A stretch of 64,000 nt of DNA from Symbiodinium natans (GCA_905221605.1 CAJNDS010002679.1:184001-248000); one strand, 5' to 3'. Counted from the stretch's first letter, positions 10,225 to 22,804 are shown. Made by a program: numbers and translations. The notes: a model not told the origin generated them from the sequence alone.

Positions 10225-10955
10225 CATGATGAGGGATATGTAGCTAATACGAGAGTATATCCTTCTTTCTGGAACATAACTTACCTTCCTTGACAAGATG
10301 CGAGACCCCCCAAGCCTGGAATCCTTCAGCCAGTCTTAGATATGGTGATGGTTTAGGAGGGTTCAGATATGGGGGGTTTACGATAGTAAGGGACCCCTTG
10401 TTGTTTGTCATAATACCCCTACTCTCGGACACCCTCCCGTAGGAATTTTGGGCTCTGAAGGAAGAGGCGCTGCAGAAATTGGAGGCAGCCCGTCGCCAGG
10501 CGACTCGGGGTTTGCAACTTTAAGGTTTAAGGCTCTAAGGTTTCGAGGTTTTAAGGTTTTGTAGGTTTGTAGGTATTTTCCTTTAGGTTTTATACGGGGT
10601 TGCGCAGGCTGTTCTGGGTTTGAGGTATTTAGGGGTCGCATGTTCATAGGGCTTCAAGCTGTATGAGGCCTTTAAGTTTTGTAGGTGTTTTTCGCTTTTA
10701 TTTTACAGTTTAGTGTTTAAGGGTTCGGCTTGGGGTAAAAGAATTCAATCATCGTTCCCCAAATTGGGATCGTGTACTCCCGGGTTCTAATCCATTCTTA
10801 GAGACCTAAATTCAGCTCTATACTTAAAGATATACACTTTTTGATACATTTTGTATATGTGTATGTGTACCTTGAATGCGTCTAGGGATCCAAACGTGAC
10901 TAAGGTATGCTCCTTTAATAAAGGCAGCATCCGAAACCCAAAACCCCAATTCTCA
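10225..10955. repeat. Joined duplicates D2 and C2
   Basis: The left part pairs with 8232-8600 and the right part with 7105-7580. Here the two blocks are contiguous, whereas in the other location they are separated and in reverse order. This shows block shuffling by duplication. Confidence 0.75.
10443..10499 (+). CDS. Coiled-coil exon, 19 codons, GC donor
   Basis: Flanked by CCGTAG and a GCGACT donor, the frame is exactly 19 codons: EFWALKEEALQKLEAARRQ. It is strongly helical and heptad-like. A GC donor is common in dinoflagellates. The duplicate at 8232-8600 has lost this exon body. Confidence 0.55.
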
Positions 10956-10959
10956 GAAC

Positions 10960-13100
10960 AACCTGCAAGTCTTGGACCTGCAGCTGCTATATGATACAGG
11001 AAGCCCAGAGAGGCTCGAGCTTTCGCAGGTGCATAGGCTTGGTTTCCCCTTGCCTCCAAACCCTGAAACTTTGAAAGCTCCAACAATCCCCAAAGCCCCA
11101 CCGGATGACAGCTCATACAGGAGCCTACATATGGTACCAATGCTGTCACCCTATGTCCCGTCCATAGTTCGAGTAGGCCCCTGGAGGAAAAATTTGGGAT
11201 TATAGGGTGTGAGAGCTTGGGAGCCGGTACAATGGATAATGCGATTCAGGTGCAGCGCAGGTTCCGCAATGCAACCAAGCCACTCAGAGAAAAGACTGGG
11301 CCTCAAACTTTGTGCTGGATGCGTCCGTTTGACAGTCACTAAGCGACATCTACATGTAAAAGCTCTATATGCTCTCAGTTTAAGCGGAGCAATATTTCCT
11401 TTTTTGTTGAAGGGTATATGGGTGCTAGGTCCAAGACAAAACCTCAACGCCGAAAAATCTACGCCCTACACCCTGAAGTCCTCGATCAGTCGCCCTAAGA
11501 TTCCCTAAGCCTAGACACAAAACCCGGCGATGAAGCCGTTTGACTCTCCCCTAAGAGGAGAAGTGGTCCTGGTGTCCCTGCATGTCGCGCTGCTCTGGCC
11601 CCAGAGACATCTCTGCTTGATTTGGATTCCGATTTTGACTTCTTCATGGTTTTTGTTGGTAGCCGCAGGGACGGCAAGTGACGCAGCAAATCCACCCTTG
11701 CACGCTAAGATAGATTTCAGGGCTTATCGGGAGTAGAAGTAGCAGCAACCCCCCCCCCCCCCCCCCCCCAAACTGTCTGATTGACTGAATGAGCACGCCA
11801 CGCCCGCCGAGAAAGCACACCTATTGTACTATAATAGTGGCTATGGAAGCTTTATGAAGCTTTCATCTTGCGGCTTGGAGCAGACACTGAGGACAGACCC
11901 GCCCGCTGAGACGAACTCAAGTCTAAAGATGCAAGTAACTGTCATTTGGCATTTCTTCTGGGTTAGTCGGCATTGCAGGCAAGCTCCTATTTCCTGAACC
12001 CTAATCCCTAAATTAAACGATAACACCAAACCATAATCCTAAACCGCAATGGCCCCAACCCCTTAGACCATAAGTCCCAAGACCTTAATCCTGTTGCAGT
12101 AGGGTTTACATTCGTATACACATGGTGTATAGTATTGGATAATTTTGGGGAAGAAAGTATGCTGCAGCATATGCTTTAGTCATGTTTGTGCAATGGTATA
12201 AATTCACTAGACCCGAATGCTCAAAGCTACTTCCTAGTCCATCACTCTCAAGATGGCCATCCCTAAATCCCAAACCATACAGTGCGTTCCAGACTGGAAG
12301 CATACTACAGGGTCTGTAGTGTACGTACCTCTTCTAGCAGACCTTCATCCATCGACCTCGAGCGCCAAACCTCGGGCTCTAACCCTCATCTCTCCCAGAA
12401 GCCAAATCCCCAAACGCAAAAGACATGGCCTGAGCCCAATACTCTGCTTCCTGAAACAACCATGAAACCTTACCCCCAGAACCACAAGGAGTCCCCAAAA
12501 CCCCAAGCACCGTTCTAGGCCGCTTACACCACGGAACTCGACCTCAACAAGGTCCCACTTGAGATTCAGCTGAAGGCTCGGCGGGTGTTCCCTATAGCAT
12601 CGTATTCTACAACAGCCCCACCGGCCTTTAACCTTGGCCTACAGCTTGACCTTTAAGCTTAAGAGTTTTGGGGCTTCCCGAAGTCCTTGCCTGGCGTTTG
12701 CTGATTTGTACAGCCCTTTGTGCACACGACTTCGGAGACCATTGCAAAGTACCCCAAACTCGCAAAGCGAAACCCGTAGCCAGAATTTCGTTCCCTTGAG
12801 CCCTAACCCTTTTGGAGTCATGTTCCGACCTCGAACCCACGGTTCCGCCCGAAACTCCAGGTTCGGTTTCTTTTTTGTTGTTGGTGTGCCTCCTATCACG
12901 CATCCTAAATCCTACGATTAAAGAACAGTGCACAAAGCCCCTGAACCTGAGTCCCGAAGGCGTACTGTTGTACGCCCTTACACTGCGGTGTACTATGCCA
13001 TGGTAATGGGACTGCAGTGTTGTACGGTTTCAGATAAAATTGAAGACTCGCGCACATGCCTCCGAAAGCGCTACAGGTCAGGGACCATAGGAGGAGAAAT
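10960..13100. other. Stretch with weak exon candidates only
   Basis: Mostly telomere-like fragments and unique sequence. A 21-base C run lies at 11749-11769. Weak + strand candidates are 12534-12592 (ELDLNKVPLEIQLKARRVF) and 13032-13077 (IKLKTRAHASESAT before GTCAGG). None is strong enough to call a gene. Confidence 0.4.
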
Positions 13101-13107
13101 TAAGGGA

Positions 13108-13275
13108 TCTGCAGGCACCAAACAGGTTTTCGGGTATGCAGGGTATACAGGGCTTGGGGCTTCACGACTTTTGTGTGTATGGTCCTGGTATTCGGGTGTA
13201 ATGATAGCATCTCGGATACAGGGTTTCAAGGTAGGTTTTGGCAGGGAACCAAGCAGCCTGCCCCAAGAGGACAGG
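13108..13275. repeat. Diverged duplicate B2
   Basis: Partner of 5605-5780, same orientation, with substitutions and short indels throughout. Confidence 0.75.
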
Positions 13276-13298
13276 AGGCCCTGGGACCAGTTCTTCTT

Positions 13299-13860
13299 TT
13301 TATACGGATCAAAGCTATTGTTCTAGGCTTTTGCGCCAGCTCGTGAGCCTACGAGTTCGGGTTTTGGGTTGGGGGGCTTGCTGGTGGCGGGAAGCAGGGT
13401 AGAGGCGTGAGGGCTTGGTACTTGGGCTTCTGATGGAAGCCGTGCTTATCTCATGCAGATTCAGGGTTGAGGTGCCAGCCTATGACCCAGAATCCCCGAA
13501 AACTTGCATGGGGTTCACAGTGGGGGGATGATAGGGTCGTGGTTCAATGTGATAGCCTTTTGAACGCTTGGGCCAGCTCAATATGGTATGCGGGTTCAGG
13601 GTTCAGGGTTTCGGGCAGCATAGAGCCTGCGCACCGCCCCCAAAACCTTCTAAGCCTTAAACCCTACAGCCCAATTAAATACAGCCGTAAACCCCTGCAA
13701 AGCCTAGAAGCCTTCTAAGCCCTCCTTAAATGCTGTCCCCGACTCCCGCAAACCCCGCCTGAAGTTGAAAGGCCCTTGAGTCGTTCATAGGCGTTGCAAA
13801 AACTAGATTCTTGTTAAGGAGCTGAAATTATGTTACCGTGATGAGGGATATGGAGGGTCG
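13299..13860. repeat. Diverged duplicate E2
   Basis: Partner of 9738-10215, same orientation. It ends at the edge of the AT-rich array, with TTATGTTACCGTGATGAGGGATATG shared with the partner in slightly altered form. Confidence 0.75.
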
Positions 13861-13879
13861 ATGTTTCCTATGACAGGCT

Positions 13880-15110
13880 TCGACATGGTGCGTTTAAATA
13901 GCTATTATTTAAAGCGGGTGGGAGAATTGAATAGTTTAAATAATGTAAAACATCCTGCAAGGCGGGGGGGGGGGGGGCAGCTCCCTCCTTCTGGAGGGAA
14001 TTCAACACTTTAAAAGTGAAGCCCCTATTTAAATATGAAGGCCCCTTCAGATATAAATTATCTAATTTTATTTGCTTCCCCTTTGCGGGAGGGGGCCAGG
14101 CCCTTCCCCCCTTTCAGGATTTAATTTCTTCAATTTATTAAAACTATTTAGACTATTTCAAATATGTAAGTTATTTAAAATTATATGATTTAATTAAACC
14201 CCCTCCCCGCATTAGATAATTTAAATATGAAGGCCTCTATTTATATATGAAGGCCCCTCCATACTTAATTTATTTAATTCTCCTCACCGAATGAGGTAAT
14301 GTAAATATGAAGGCCCCTCTAATTTTTTTTGGGGGGGGGGGGGAGAATTACGTAATACAAAAGTCGAAATAATTTATTAAACAAATTTAAATCCTAAGAA
14401 GGCGGGGGGGGGTTTCCCCCCTCCTTCTCGAGGGAATGAAACAGCTTATTCTATTTATACGAGATCCCTATTTTTTTATGAAGGCCCCTTCAGGTTCAAG
14501 TTTTTTATTTGCCCCCGGTGGGAGGGGGCCAGGTTCCCCTTGTAGGATTTGAATATTTTAAACGCGTTAATGTAAACAAGCTAAATAGTATAAATCCTGA
14601 AAGGGGGGGGGCTCTCTCTCCTTTTGGGGGGATTAGATAAGTTAAATAGTTAAAATTGAAGGCCCGCTCAGATTTAAATTATCTAATTCCCCCTGCTAGG
14701 CCCTCCTTTCAGGATTTAATTCTTCAAAATATTTGCTTTATATTTTTAAATGTAAATTGTTTGATTCCCCTCCCCGAATCAATGAATTAAATATGAAGGC
14801 CCCTTCACATTTAAATTATAGAAATTCGGTGAATATTTAAAGACGAAGGCCCCTATTTAAATATGAAGACCCTTCCATATTTACATTATTTAGTTCAGGG
14901 GGGAGAATTACCATAATTTAAATAAGTCAAATCTTGAATAAGGGGGGAGCAGTTCCTTCCATCTGGGGGGAAATAAAGAAAGTATTTACATATGCAGGCC
15001 CGCAGGCCCCCTCAGATTTAAATTTTTACATTGTTTGATTCTCCTTGCGGGAGGGAACAAGGACCCTCTTTCAGGATTTAAATTATGCAAATTATTGAAA
15101 TTATACAAAT
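13880..15110. repeat. AT-rich array with palindromic GC clusters
   Basis: The base composition differs sharply from its neighbours. The motif TTTAAATATGAAGGCCCC recurs many times (for example near 14029, 14223, 14300, 14790, 14855). GC clusters of the form GGCGGGGGG..CCCTCCTTCTGGAGGG recur near 13961, 14401, 14600 and 14940, and a CCCTTTCAGGATTTAA motif near 14120, 14710 and 15070. No protein or RNA gene was recognised. A further copy of the motif sits near 15740. Confidence 0.75.
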
Positions 15111-15114
15111 ATAT

Positions 15115-17710
15115 TAGTAATTTGCATTGGTTTGTGGAGTTCAATCTGTGCAGGATGGAGGATGGAGGGTTTAGAATTAGAAGAATTATTAGAAGTTTGT
15201 TACTTCCTGGAGATGCAGGTTTCGTTTTTGTAGGATTTACACTGTGGGTTATCTGTGTAGTTCTTGATCCAGCTTACAAACTCATTTCGATTGGCCCTCT
15301 TCCTGGGGGCTGCCCGTCCCGAATGCTGCTCCCTCAGCCGTCAATCAGCCATCAATGGCCATCAGCAAGAAACCGAAATAGACGCACCAAATAGCAATGT
15401 TACAATACATAGCAGGATACTAAATTACAGCACGCGATAGCAAGCTCTGGGCTTTGATAGCATAAACACATATAAGTCCAGAGCCTCAGATTGAAGCTGG
15501 CGACTGGGACCAGTTCACAACGAACGAACATCTGCGCCTTGGCGGGTTTCAATACAAATCTAGGGTTTTGGAGCTTACGGTGCAGGCCTGGAGTCAGGAT
15601 GTAGGAAGCCTGAAACCTTTTAGGCCTAGGGTGGAGGATCCCAGGTGCGGAGTATAGAGTTCAGGGGTCAGGGCTGCGTCTTTAGGGTACAGGGCGTGCG
15701 GCGCGTAGGAGGCCGCGGGTATTCCTACATTCGCCATTTCGCTATATGAAGGCCCCTATTTAAAAATGAAAAAACCCTTGCAATACTCGGACAGAAAACT
15801 TCGTCCAACCAGAATTATCACCTTGACCAGGCCGGTGACTGGGATGACGCGTGGCTTCCAGATGCATGCGCGTTGGACCGTGCCAAAAGACCGCGTGCTA
15901 CAGCAAGAACCCAGTCTTCCGGGCCCCAGCCCGTTTTCAGCACAGGCCAGAATCCGGAAGTTCGCGCGGATAGGAATTGCGTATGCTCAGGTTACGATGC
16001 CATGCGCATCACATGCCCTAAAGCAAAGATGTTGAAACCAAAGACATTGGGGCGAAGCCACACGTGTGCCCACAGAAGTGCAAGCGATTGTTCCGCATAT
16101 TTTTCAGTTTGCTTAGCACTGACGGCATTCGTGAGGGTGCCAGCCCACACTCGGCAGATGTTGCCACGTGTTTCATGAAGTCCGAGTAGTCTTACGAGAG
16201 ATCCGAGCCGAAGTGCACTATCAGTCACTATCAGCTGCAACTGGATGAGCAAGGCATTGTGTGTACAAAGCTCAGGGTTCGAGTGCCTTGTCGCATCCTA
16301 ATGGCATGGTGCCATGTGCGTCCAACTGGTCGGGAAGTGCAAGCCTCAGCAGCAGCCATGCATACAAGAGCAGACCGACTTGACGGACGTCTTTTGATGT
16401 GCAGCGGGGCATGTCCCCATGGCAACAACGTCCCTAAAGCCGTTAAACCCCAAAGTCTCACTTCAATCCCTAAGCCCAGAGCGTGACGTGCAGCAGGTCT
16501 GTGGTCAACGGGTGAGATTGCCGAGGCGCACCTTCGTGAGAAGTCCTCAATTTTAAGCATGAAACTTGCAACTTCGACACCCGGCTCCCGGACGTCGATT
16601 GAGGGAAAGGGCTTGCACTGCCTGCGCCCTATATCCTAGACAGGTTTGACCGACGCGAAGTTTAGCCACCCATGTCAGAAAGAAGCAGTGCCAAAAGGTA
16701 GCATCCTTCTATTTTAAAACTATGACAGCATCTTATCGGGCTTGGGATGCGCAGGGCCTAGGGTAGCCAGGTCGCAGCAGAAAAACTTCACAGCGGTTGC
16801 AATTGATGCAGACCTTGGCGTCGAAGCTGCTAGACTGGAGATGCGTTGCGCCTTCTGGCACCCCTGCCCGAGACCCTTCGACATCCCCTGCCAAATCCTG
16901 TTTCGGTGAGGTCACCGAGTACTTTCCCCTGGGCCCAGTCACTTCCGAGTCCCGAAGTTTCTTGGCAGTGTCGGGTTATTGGGTATTGGTTGAGGTTGAA
17001 ATGGGGTTTATGTGACTTGGTGCAGACTGTTCGGAGTTCATCATCGTGGGGGCTTTGTGCATGGCATCCAACCCACCCGAGCAAGCACACGTTTGTTGAA
17101 GATCAGGCGAGACCAAGAACTCCCCAAGCCCAAGCCCTAAATTTGGATTTCCTCAAATCTTCACCTGTGCTTCCCTTGAAGCCGGAAGTCACGAGATACC
17201 TGAAAACCGAACCTGCTAAGAACCGACGAGTCGAAGGTTGTTTGGGCTTCGAGCTAGGTTGCGTACGTTTGCTGGACTTCGGGTTTTGAGTTTGAAGCTT
17301 GCAAGGCCTTCGGACTCAGAGACGCCTGGGGTTCCGCGTCTTCCAAGTCTTGATGAGATCGCAAGTCCTCAGCTCGAAAACGGCTCCTCAACTTGAGACC
17401 CCAAATGCCCTTGAATGCTTGAAACCCTAAGAGGCCTTCTAACAAAACGTGACAAGAGCACCCCAAGACGCAGCTCTAAGGCTTCCTCCGGTTACGCCTG
17501 GCCGACCCCGGCCGTGAGCTTTTTGTCTTGAGGCCAGTCTGAGGCTGCAAAGGCGATTTTTGCAGGCAGGGTATGAGTCAGAGCCGCTTAAACGGTGTCT
17601 CATGGGTTCTTAACAGGCTACAAGGGTTTTAAGGGTTTCAGGGACTCATGCTTTCGCATTTTGGCACCCGGTGGCTCTACAAGAGTTTAACGATGGCTCA
17701 GAGGAGTTTT
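15115..17710. other. Stretch without a strong gene
   Basis: Several frames of 70-150 codons are open here on both strands, but none shows a domain. A few segments could be exons (around 16217-16290 and 16846-16910, the latter ending before GTGAGG). I make no firm call. Confidence 0.4.
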
Positions 17711-17713
17711 CAG

Positions 17714-17815
17714 GCCTCGCAACCTCCGATCCTCGACAGCCACATCCGCAATCGGCAGGCAGGCCGGACTGGCGCCCGCGCTTTTTTGCCGCGCGAGCTG
17801 GTGGACCTCGCTGAG
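17714..17815 (+). CDS. Exon of 34 codons with strong splice sites
   Basis: Lies between TTTTCAG and GTGAGG and is exactly 102 bases. The frame starts ASQPPILDSHIRNRQ and ends FLPRELVDLAE. Composition is protein-like and the donor is canonical. The family is not recognised. Confidence 0.55.
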
Positions 17816-18095
17816 GTGAGGAAGTTATGGCTACAAACCTTGACTAATTGGCCTTAAGGCCTTTAAGCCCAAGCCTTAGACTCCAAGCAACCATTCCATC
17901 CTAGACCATCCTGACACGCATCTGCCCGGAGGTACCTCCTCCGACTCCTTACCCCCCTTGACCCCCCTAAACCCGCCAAAAACCTCCAAAAGCCCTTAAA
18001 CCCCTAAACCTCCAGAAACCCCTTCACGCCCAAATACCCCGAATCCGAAGCCACGGTGGTTTGCCAGGGCCCGGGTGTTTCCGCACGTGGGCCAG

Positions 18096-18129
18096 GACAG
18101 CGTCGACCTTTGCGATTTGCGTGAAGCAG
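18096..18129 (+). CDS. Possible micro-exon
   Basis: Between GGCCAG and GTAGCG; reads DSVDLCDLREA in one frame. Its short length makes this weak. Confidence 0.25.
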
Positions 18130-18432
18130 GTAGCGATGTATAGGGTTTGATGCTGTGTATCACCCGAAATCTTGCATCCTAATATGCCCTCCTTACGGCC
18201 GAGTCAGCCTTTGCGATCCATGAATCAGTCGGCAGGATGTGCGGAGCGTGTGGGGTGTGGCCTTGATTCGCACGGGGCTTGGACCCAGCGGCCCCTATAA
18301 CCCCTATAGCCACTAAACCCCCCCCAGCCCTAAACCCTAAACCCTGAAGGCCCTCCTTGGCTTGTTGCCCGAGGAGGTGGCCCGAACCCTCAACCCCGAA
18401 GATTGAAATCCCCGAAAACCTGTAGATTCTAT

Positions 18433-18489
18433 CTCAATGAGGCTCGACGCCTCCAAGCGGATACACGCTGTCTGGGCCCTCGGCAACAG
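18433..18489 (+). CDS. Exon-like segment, helical
   Basis: One frame reads LNEARRLQADTRCLGPRQQ, ending before a TTGGGG and TTTAGGG-rich stretch. Another frame is also open. It resembles the coiled-coil exons in style. Confidence 0.3.
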
Positions 18490-18991
18490 GGGTTGGGGTT
18501 GTGGCGCTTCGGGCTTAGGGTTTGAGGTTTAAGGTTTTGAGCTTCAGGGCTGAAGGCTCGAGAGTGTTGGGGCTCAAGGTTCATGGTTTTAGGGTTCAGG
18601 GTCTAAGGCTCCGGGCTTTAAAATTTTCAGGTTTCGGGTCTGACAGTGTAGGGCTTCGAGCCCACAACGCGAGCATGGCGGGATTCAGGTTTCGGGCTCC
18701 ACTTGGCTTGGCTTGATGGCTCACAGGGTTTGCAACTGGCCTTTGGGACAGGGCCCAGAAGTTTCAGGTTTGGGGCCTTTCGGGGCCAGGTCGGATCTAC
18801 ACCGCAGCTTGCGCGCTGATGGTGTTGCGGAGCAGGATCGAGGCCTGGCCTGGGCAGGAGGGGGCTTGTGGGCGCCTGAATGTGGCCCATGGCATCTGGA
18901 TGCAGGGGGCTGAGCTGCTTCAACCCTAAACCCTAAATCCTAAACCCCTAAATGCCGAAACCCCTAACCCCGGACTCCCTCTGCTGCGCAG

Positions 18992-19068
18992 CCTTCTCGC
19001 CGAGCCCCTGGACGGCATCCTGCCGCGTGACTGCTGCCTGGCACTCGAAAATCAGCGTTGTTTGGGAG
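18992..19068 (+). CDS. Exon-like segment
   Basis: After CTGCGCAG, the frame reads LLAEPLDGILPRDCCLALEN, with a GTTAGT donor further on. CCCTAAA-type text precedes it. No family recognised. Confidence 0.4.
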
Positions 19069-19069
19069 G

Positions 19070-20450
19070 TTAGTGGGGGCTTTAGGAATTTCTCGATCGA
19101 AGCTGGTCTGCTTGTGGCCATACTTCCCATGAACAGGGAAACCAGTTAATTACTTAGGGTTCATGAGATCCAACCCTCGTCTCCAGTGTTGGGGCTTCTC
19201 GCTGCCAGGGGGCTTGGGAGTCTTCTTTGAATGCCCCTTTTCCCGGGCTGGCTTTGCCTTTTTTTAAAGCCGGGTCGCCAGCCGGTAGCCCCGAATATCA
19301 CGGTGGACACCGTGTGGGAGCCTCTGCTTGTGAACGAACTTCGGCTGTCTCGTCACAGCACAGACTCTTCACATGCGCACAAGGCCCGTCATTCAGTCTA
19401 GGGCTGAATAGGCTGTACACCACTGAGTACCCCCCACACGAATAAACCCCACAAGCCCTCCTACCCCCTCACCTCGATCCCAGACCCGCGCATTCAATAT
19501 CATCCCAAACCCCAAGCCCCAAGCCCAAGAAGGCGTCGAAGCCAACCTCTTTGAACGGCCAAGCCCCGAAATCAGTTGCCCCCAACCCCAAAACCAAAAC
19601 AATACGTCAAAGTAGCCTTACTCCGAGTTGGCGGAACACTGCCGTCCCGCTCGCCTGGGATTCTGGGGGCCAGGTGCCCAGCGACAAGTGGGGTTTTGGG
19701 CACTTGGGGTATTGAGGGGTCTTTGGGGTTTGTGGGTTTTTTTAGGTTTGCTGCTTGCTGGTGACAAGCCCTCCCAAAGCTGTCTAAGCCCCACATCCCA
19801 AACTCTATAAGCCAGCCAAAACTACAATTCTCCAGACCCGCAGCCCTAAACTCTGAGCCGAGCCCCAGACTTTCAAGAACCCCAGACTGGTGAACCCCCA
19901 TACTCCTCTTCAAAGCGGGAGGTGGCTCTTCCGGCTGAAGCATTCCGTTCTGGCCCGGGGCCATGCTTACTGTTGAGCATTCGCTTTCATTATGGGTGTT
20001 TTGGTTAATCGTTCTCGAGAAGTGTAGTAGCATGTAGTAGCCTTTTTTTGCGAATGTTGTGGTTGTCTAAGCGGGGGGGGGGGGGGGGGAGGGGCAGAGC
20101 TGTTGAGAGTAGCGTCGCTTGTCATCTCAGCAGGCTTCAGACGGCTACTCAGGCTAGTCATGGGTGTCGGCTGACCTCTTCGGAGCCTTACTCTGTACCT
20201 GTTTGTGTTGGAGGCTGTGCAGCTCAAGTGCCCTGCTGCTGAGAAAGAGGCTGGGGGGGTGCAAGAATCCACGGGGCCTGGAGATTCTGTTGAGCCTTGG
20301 CCTCGGTCGTTGAGGTCACCTTTGTCCGTTTTCCGTTGTTGAGCTATGCCCCCTGTGCTCGGATCCTGAGCGGTTCATTCAGCACACTGACCTCCCTCAT
20401 CCCCCGTTGATAGCCAGTGTAACCCCTGCATCCCTCGCGCCCCCAAATTG
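19070..20450. other. Stretch without a supported gene
   Basis: CCCAAGCCC and CCCTAAA-like text, a G tract at 20071-20089 and no convincing exon. Confidence 0.4.
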
Positions 20451-20453
20451 CAG

Positions 20454-20512
20454 GACCTGCTCTACCTCGACAAGAATGCAGATGTCGGCGTCAGCTGGCG
20501 CCGTGCGGGGTG
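20454..20512 (+). CDS. Exon-like segment
   Basis: After TTGCAG, the frame reads DLLYLDKNADVGVSWRRAGC. The acceptor context is good but the donor is uncertain. The function is unknown. Confidence 0.35.
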
Positions 20513-21019
20513 CCTGGCTTGGAATCGAGGGCTCAAGCTTTTTTGAGTGCTCTAGGCTGGTAAGGGCTTAGGGCAGTTTATTCAAAAGAACAAGAAAGAA
20601 GTGTACCTATATTTGATTAGAAATTTTTCGAAAATGAAACCATATTACATATTGTGTATTCCATATGACATTCGCGCTCCCCTACGACCCTAAATGCGTT
20701 TGGCGGGCGTCGGCATCCTGTTGGGCCAACGTCTTACGTGTCGCGTTCATTCAGATGGGGTTGAGGGTCTTTAGGGCCGGTCCTTCGAAGTTCAGCCGTC
20801 TGGCCCCGGGACTCCCCGCACCCTAAGGCCCGACGGCAGAAAGGGGCTTTTCTCCCGCCCAAGTCAGGTTTCTGGAGCGCTTCGCTGAGGCCCGTGGGGG
20901 CCGGCCTTGGGGATACCACGCCTGGTTGCGGTTTGAGGGCTCTTTTTTTCCTTTCTTTGCAGGGAAGGGTTCTGGCCGCACCACTTGCAGAACAAACTAG
21001 AGATTTGGGCGAGCCAGGA

Positions 21020-21700
21020 GGCGAGCATCAGATGTGCACTGTTCTGGCCACACGGTGGCCACACGGGCCGCAGCTGATGCTCATGATGCTCGCCCCTGGC
21101 TTGTCAAATCGCCCCAATCGCTGGGGCAGTTTGTCCTGCAAACGTCCGGGCTTAGGGGCCCGTGTGGCCAGATCAGTACCCAGCTGATGCTCATGATGCT
21201 CGCCCCCTGGCTTGTGTCAAATCGCCCCAAACACTGGGACAGTTTGTCCTGCAAGCGTCCGGGGCTTAGGGGTCCTTGTGGCCAGAACAGTACCCAGCTG
21301 ATGCTCATGATGCTCGCCCCTGGCTTGTCAAATCGTCCCAATCAATGGGGCAGTTTGTCCTGCAAGAATCCGGGGTAGGGGCCCCTCTATCAGGCGAGCG
21401 AGCATCAGCCGGGTCTGTTCTGGCCACACAGCCCCCTAAGCCACGGACGCTTGCACAACAAAACGCCCTAGTGATGATTGGGGCGTTTTGACGAGCCAGG
21501 AGGCGAGCATCATGAACATCAGCCGGGTACTGTTCTATCCACACCCAGTGCGGGGGGCGAGTACATGAGCATCAGCTGGGCACTGCCCCCCAAGCCCCGG
21601 ACGCTTGCAGGACAAACTGCCCCAGTGATTGGGGCGATTTGACAAGACGGGGGGCGAGCATCATGAGCGTCAGCTGGGTACTGTTCTGGCCACGTGGCCT
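21020..21700. repeat. 110-bp satellite with polarity reversal
   Basis: Three direct copies begin with CAGCTGATGCTCATGATGCT near 21071, 21181 and 21295. From about 21390 the same unit continues in the opposite orientation, with CATCAGCCGGG or CATCAGCTGGG near 21410, 21520, 21569 and 21667. The whole forms a large inverted repeat. The unit also contains CCCCAATCxxTGGGGCAGTTTGTCC. Confidence 0.8.
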
Positions 21701-21704
21701 CCTT

Positions 21705-22730
21705 AGCCCCAGTTGACAGGGTGTAAGTTGGGGTGTTTGTTGGCAAGAACCCCTTCGCCCTTGGAACAGCAAGAGTCATACCCCAGTCGTTTCTGCACTC
21801 TCACAACACACCCCAAGAAGCCCTAAACCTTTGGAGCCTCCCAAAAGGCCCCCCGTGCTGGGTACACCTGGGATGTCGACCTGGACGTGCAGGTGCTGGG
21901 CTAAGCAACGCCCCTTGTGCATGGAGAGAAACACGTAACACGATAATTCCCGCAAAGCAGCTCCAAGTTTGTTCGTTTTCCTTGGTGCGGAAAACGGAAA
22001 CATTTTTTCCGCTCTGTACTGCTCTTTCATGCAATCTCCTTACACGCTGTTGCATGTGATAGTTGGGGCTTGTTGGCATCGCTCGTTTCATCGTTGGATG
22101 TTAGTTGGAGCTGTTCTGGCCTCACCTCCAAGCCCACAACCCAAATCCAAAGTTCTCCTCCGGAACCCCGAGCTTAAGAAGCTGTCAAGAAGCCGTCAAG
22201 ATCCCCAAGCCTTGCTGTACACCCTGAACCTGAAACCCCTCTCGCTCCAAGACCTTCTGGGACGCGGTCGCCAGCTGCCCAATGCCCTCACCATGGGTTT
22301 GGGGTTTAGGGTTTAGGGTTTAGTGTATGCCGCTTCTGAGTTTCAGGTTCTGGGCAACCCGGTTGTGGGATTTGCAGGACTTCGGGAGTTCCAGCAGTAG
22401 CTTCTAGCCTTCCCGGAGCAAGTCTGGAGCGCAGCGGCCTCTTGCAATCCCACATCCCCAAATCCTCAAGCAGTGAGAGAGTGAGAGAGCCCATGGGCTA
22501 AGAGGTCTCGTTGGCTTTCAGCTTCTAGACCCCCGTAAGCCCCAAATCGTCAAGTTGAAGCCATGCGGCTCCACAAACTTGAAAACCTTAGGCCTAAACT
22601 TGCTAGTTCTTAATAGGAGTTTGCCACCCTTTACCTTACGTACTCCTTTAAGGGTGCCTAATTCTCCCCCGAAGCCCTAAAACATATCCTTCCTTGCTTT
22701 GCTCCCTACTGAGAACCAGAAGTAGACCCC
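21705..22730. other. Stretch without a supported gene
   Basis: Open frames of about 100 codons on both strands near 21733-22316 have no recognisable domain. A short TTTAGGG tract lies at 22299-22325. Confidence 0.4.
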
Positions 22731-22736
22731 CTGCAG

Positions 22737-22804
22737 AGCAACGCGCTAAGGCGTCGACCAGCGCCTTCAAAGAGGCCCAAGAGGCACGGGAAGCCTCCAC
22801 CCTG
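22737..22804 (+). CDS. Coiled-coil exon
   Basis: After CCTGCAG, the frame reads QRAKASTSAFKEAQEAREAS, typical of a charged helix. TTTGGGTTTCGGGTTCAGGG begins right after it, giving the usual G-strand telomere-like intron start. Confidence 0.5.

Noticed and set aside
21020-21700. CRISPR array
   Set aside because: Repeats are contiguous, inverted in part, about 110 bp long and lack spacers; the genome is eukaryotic.
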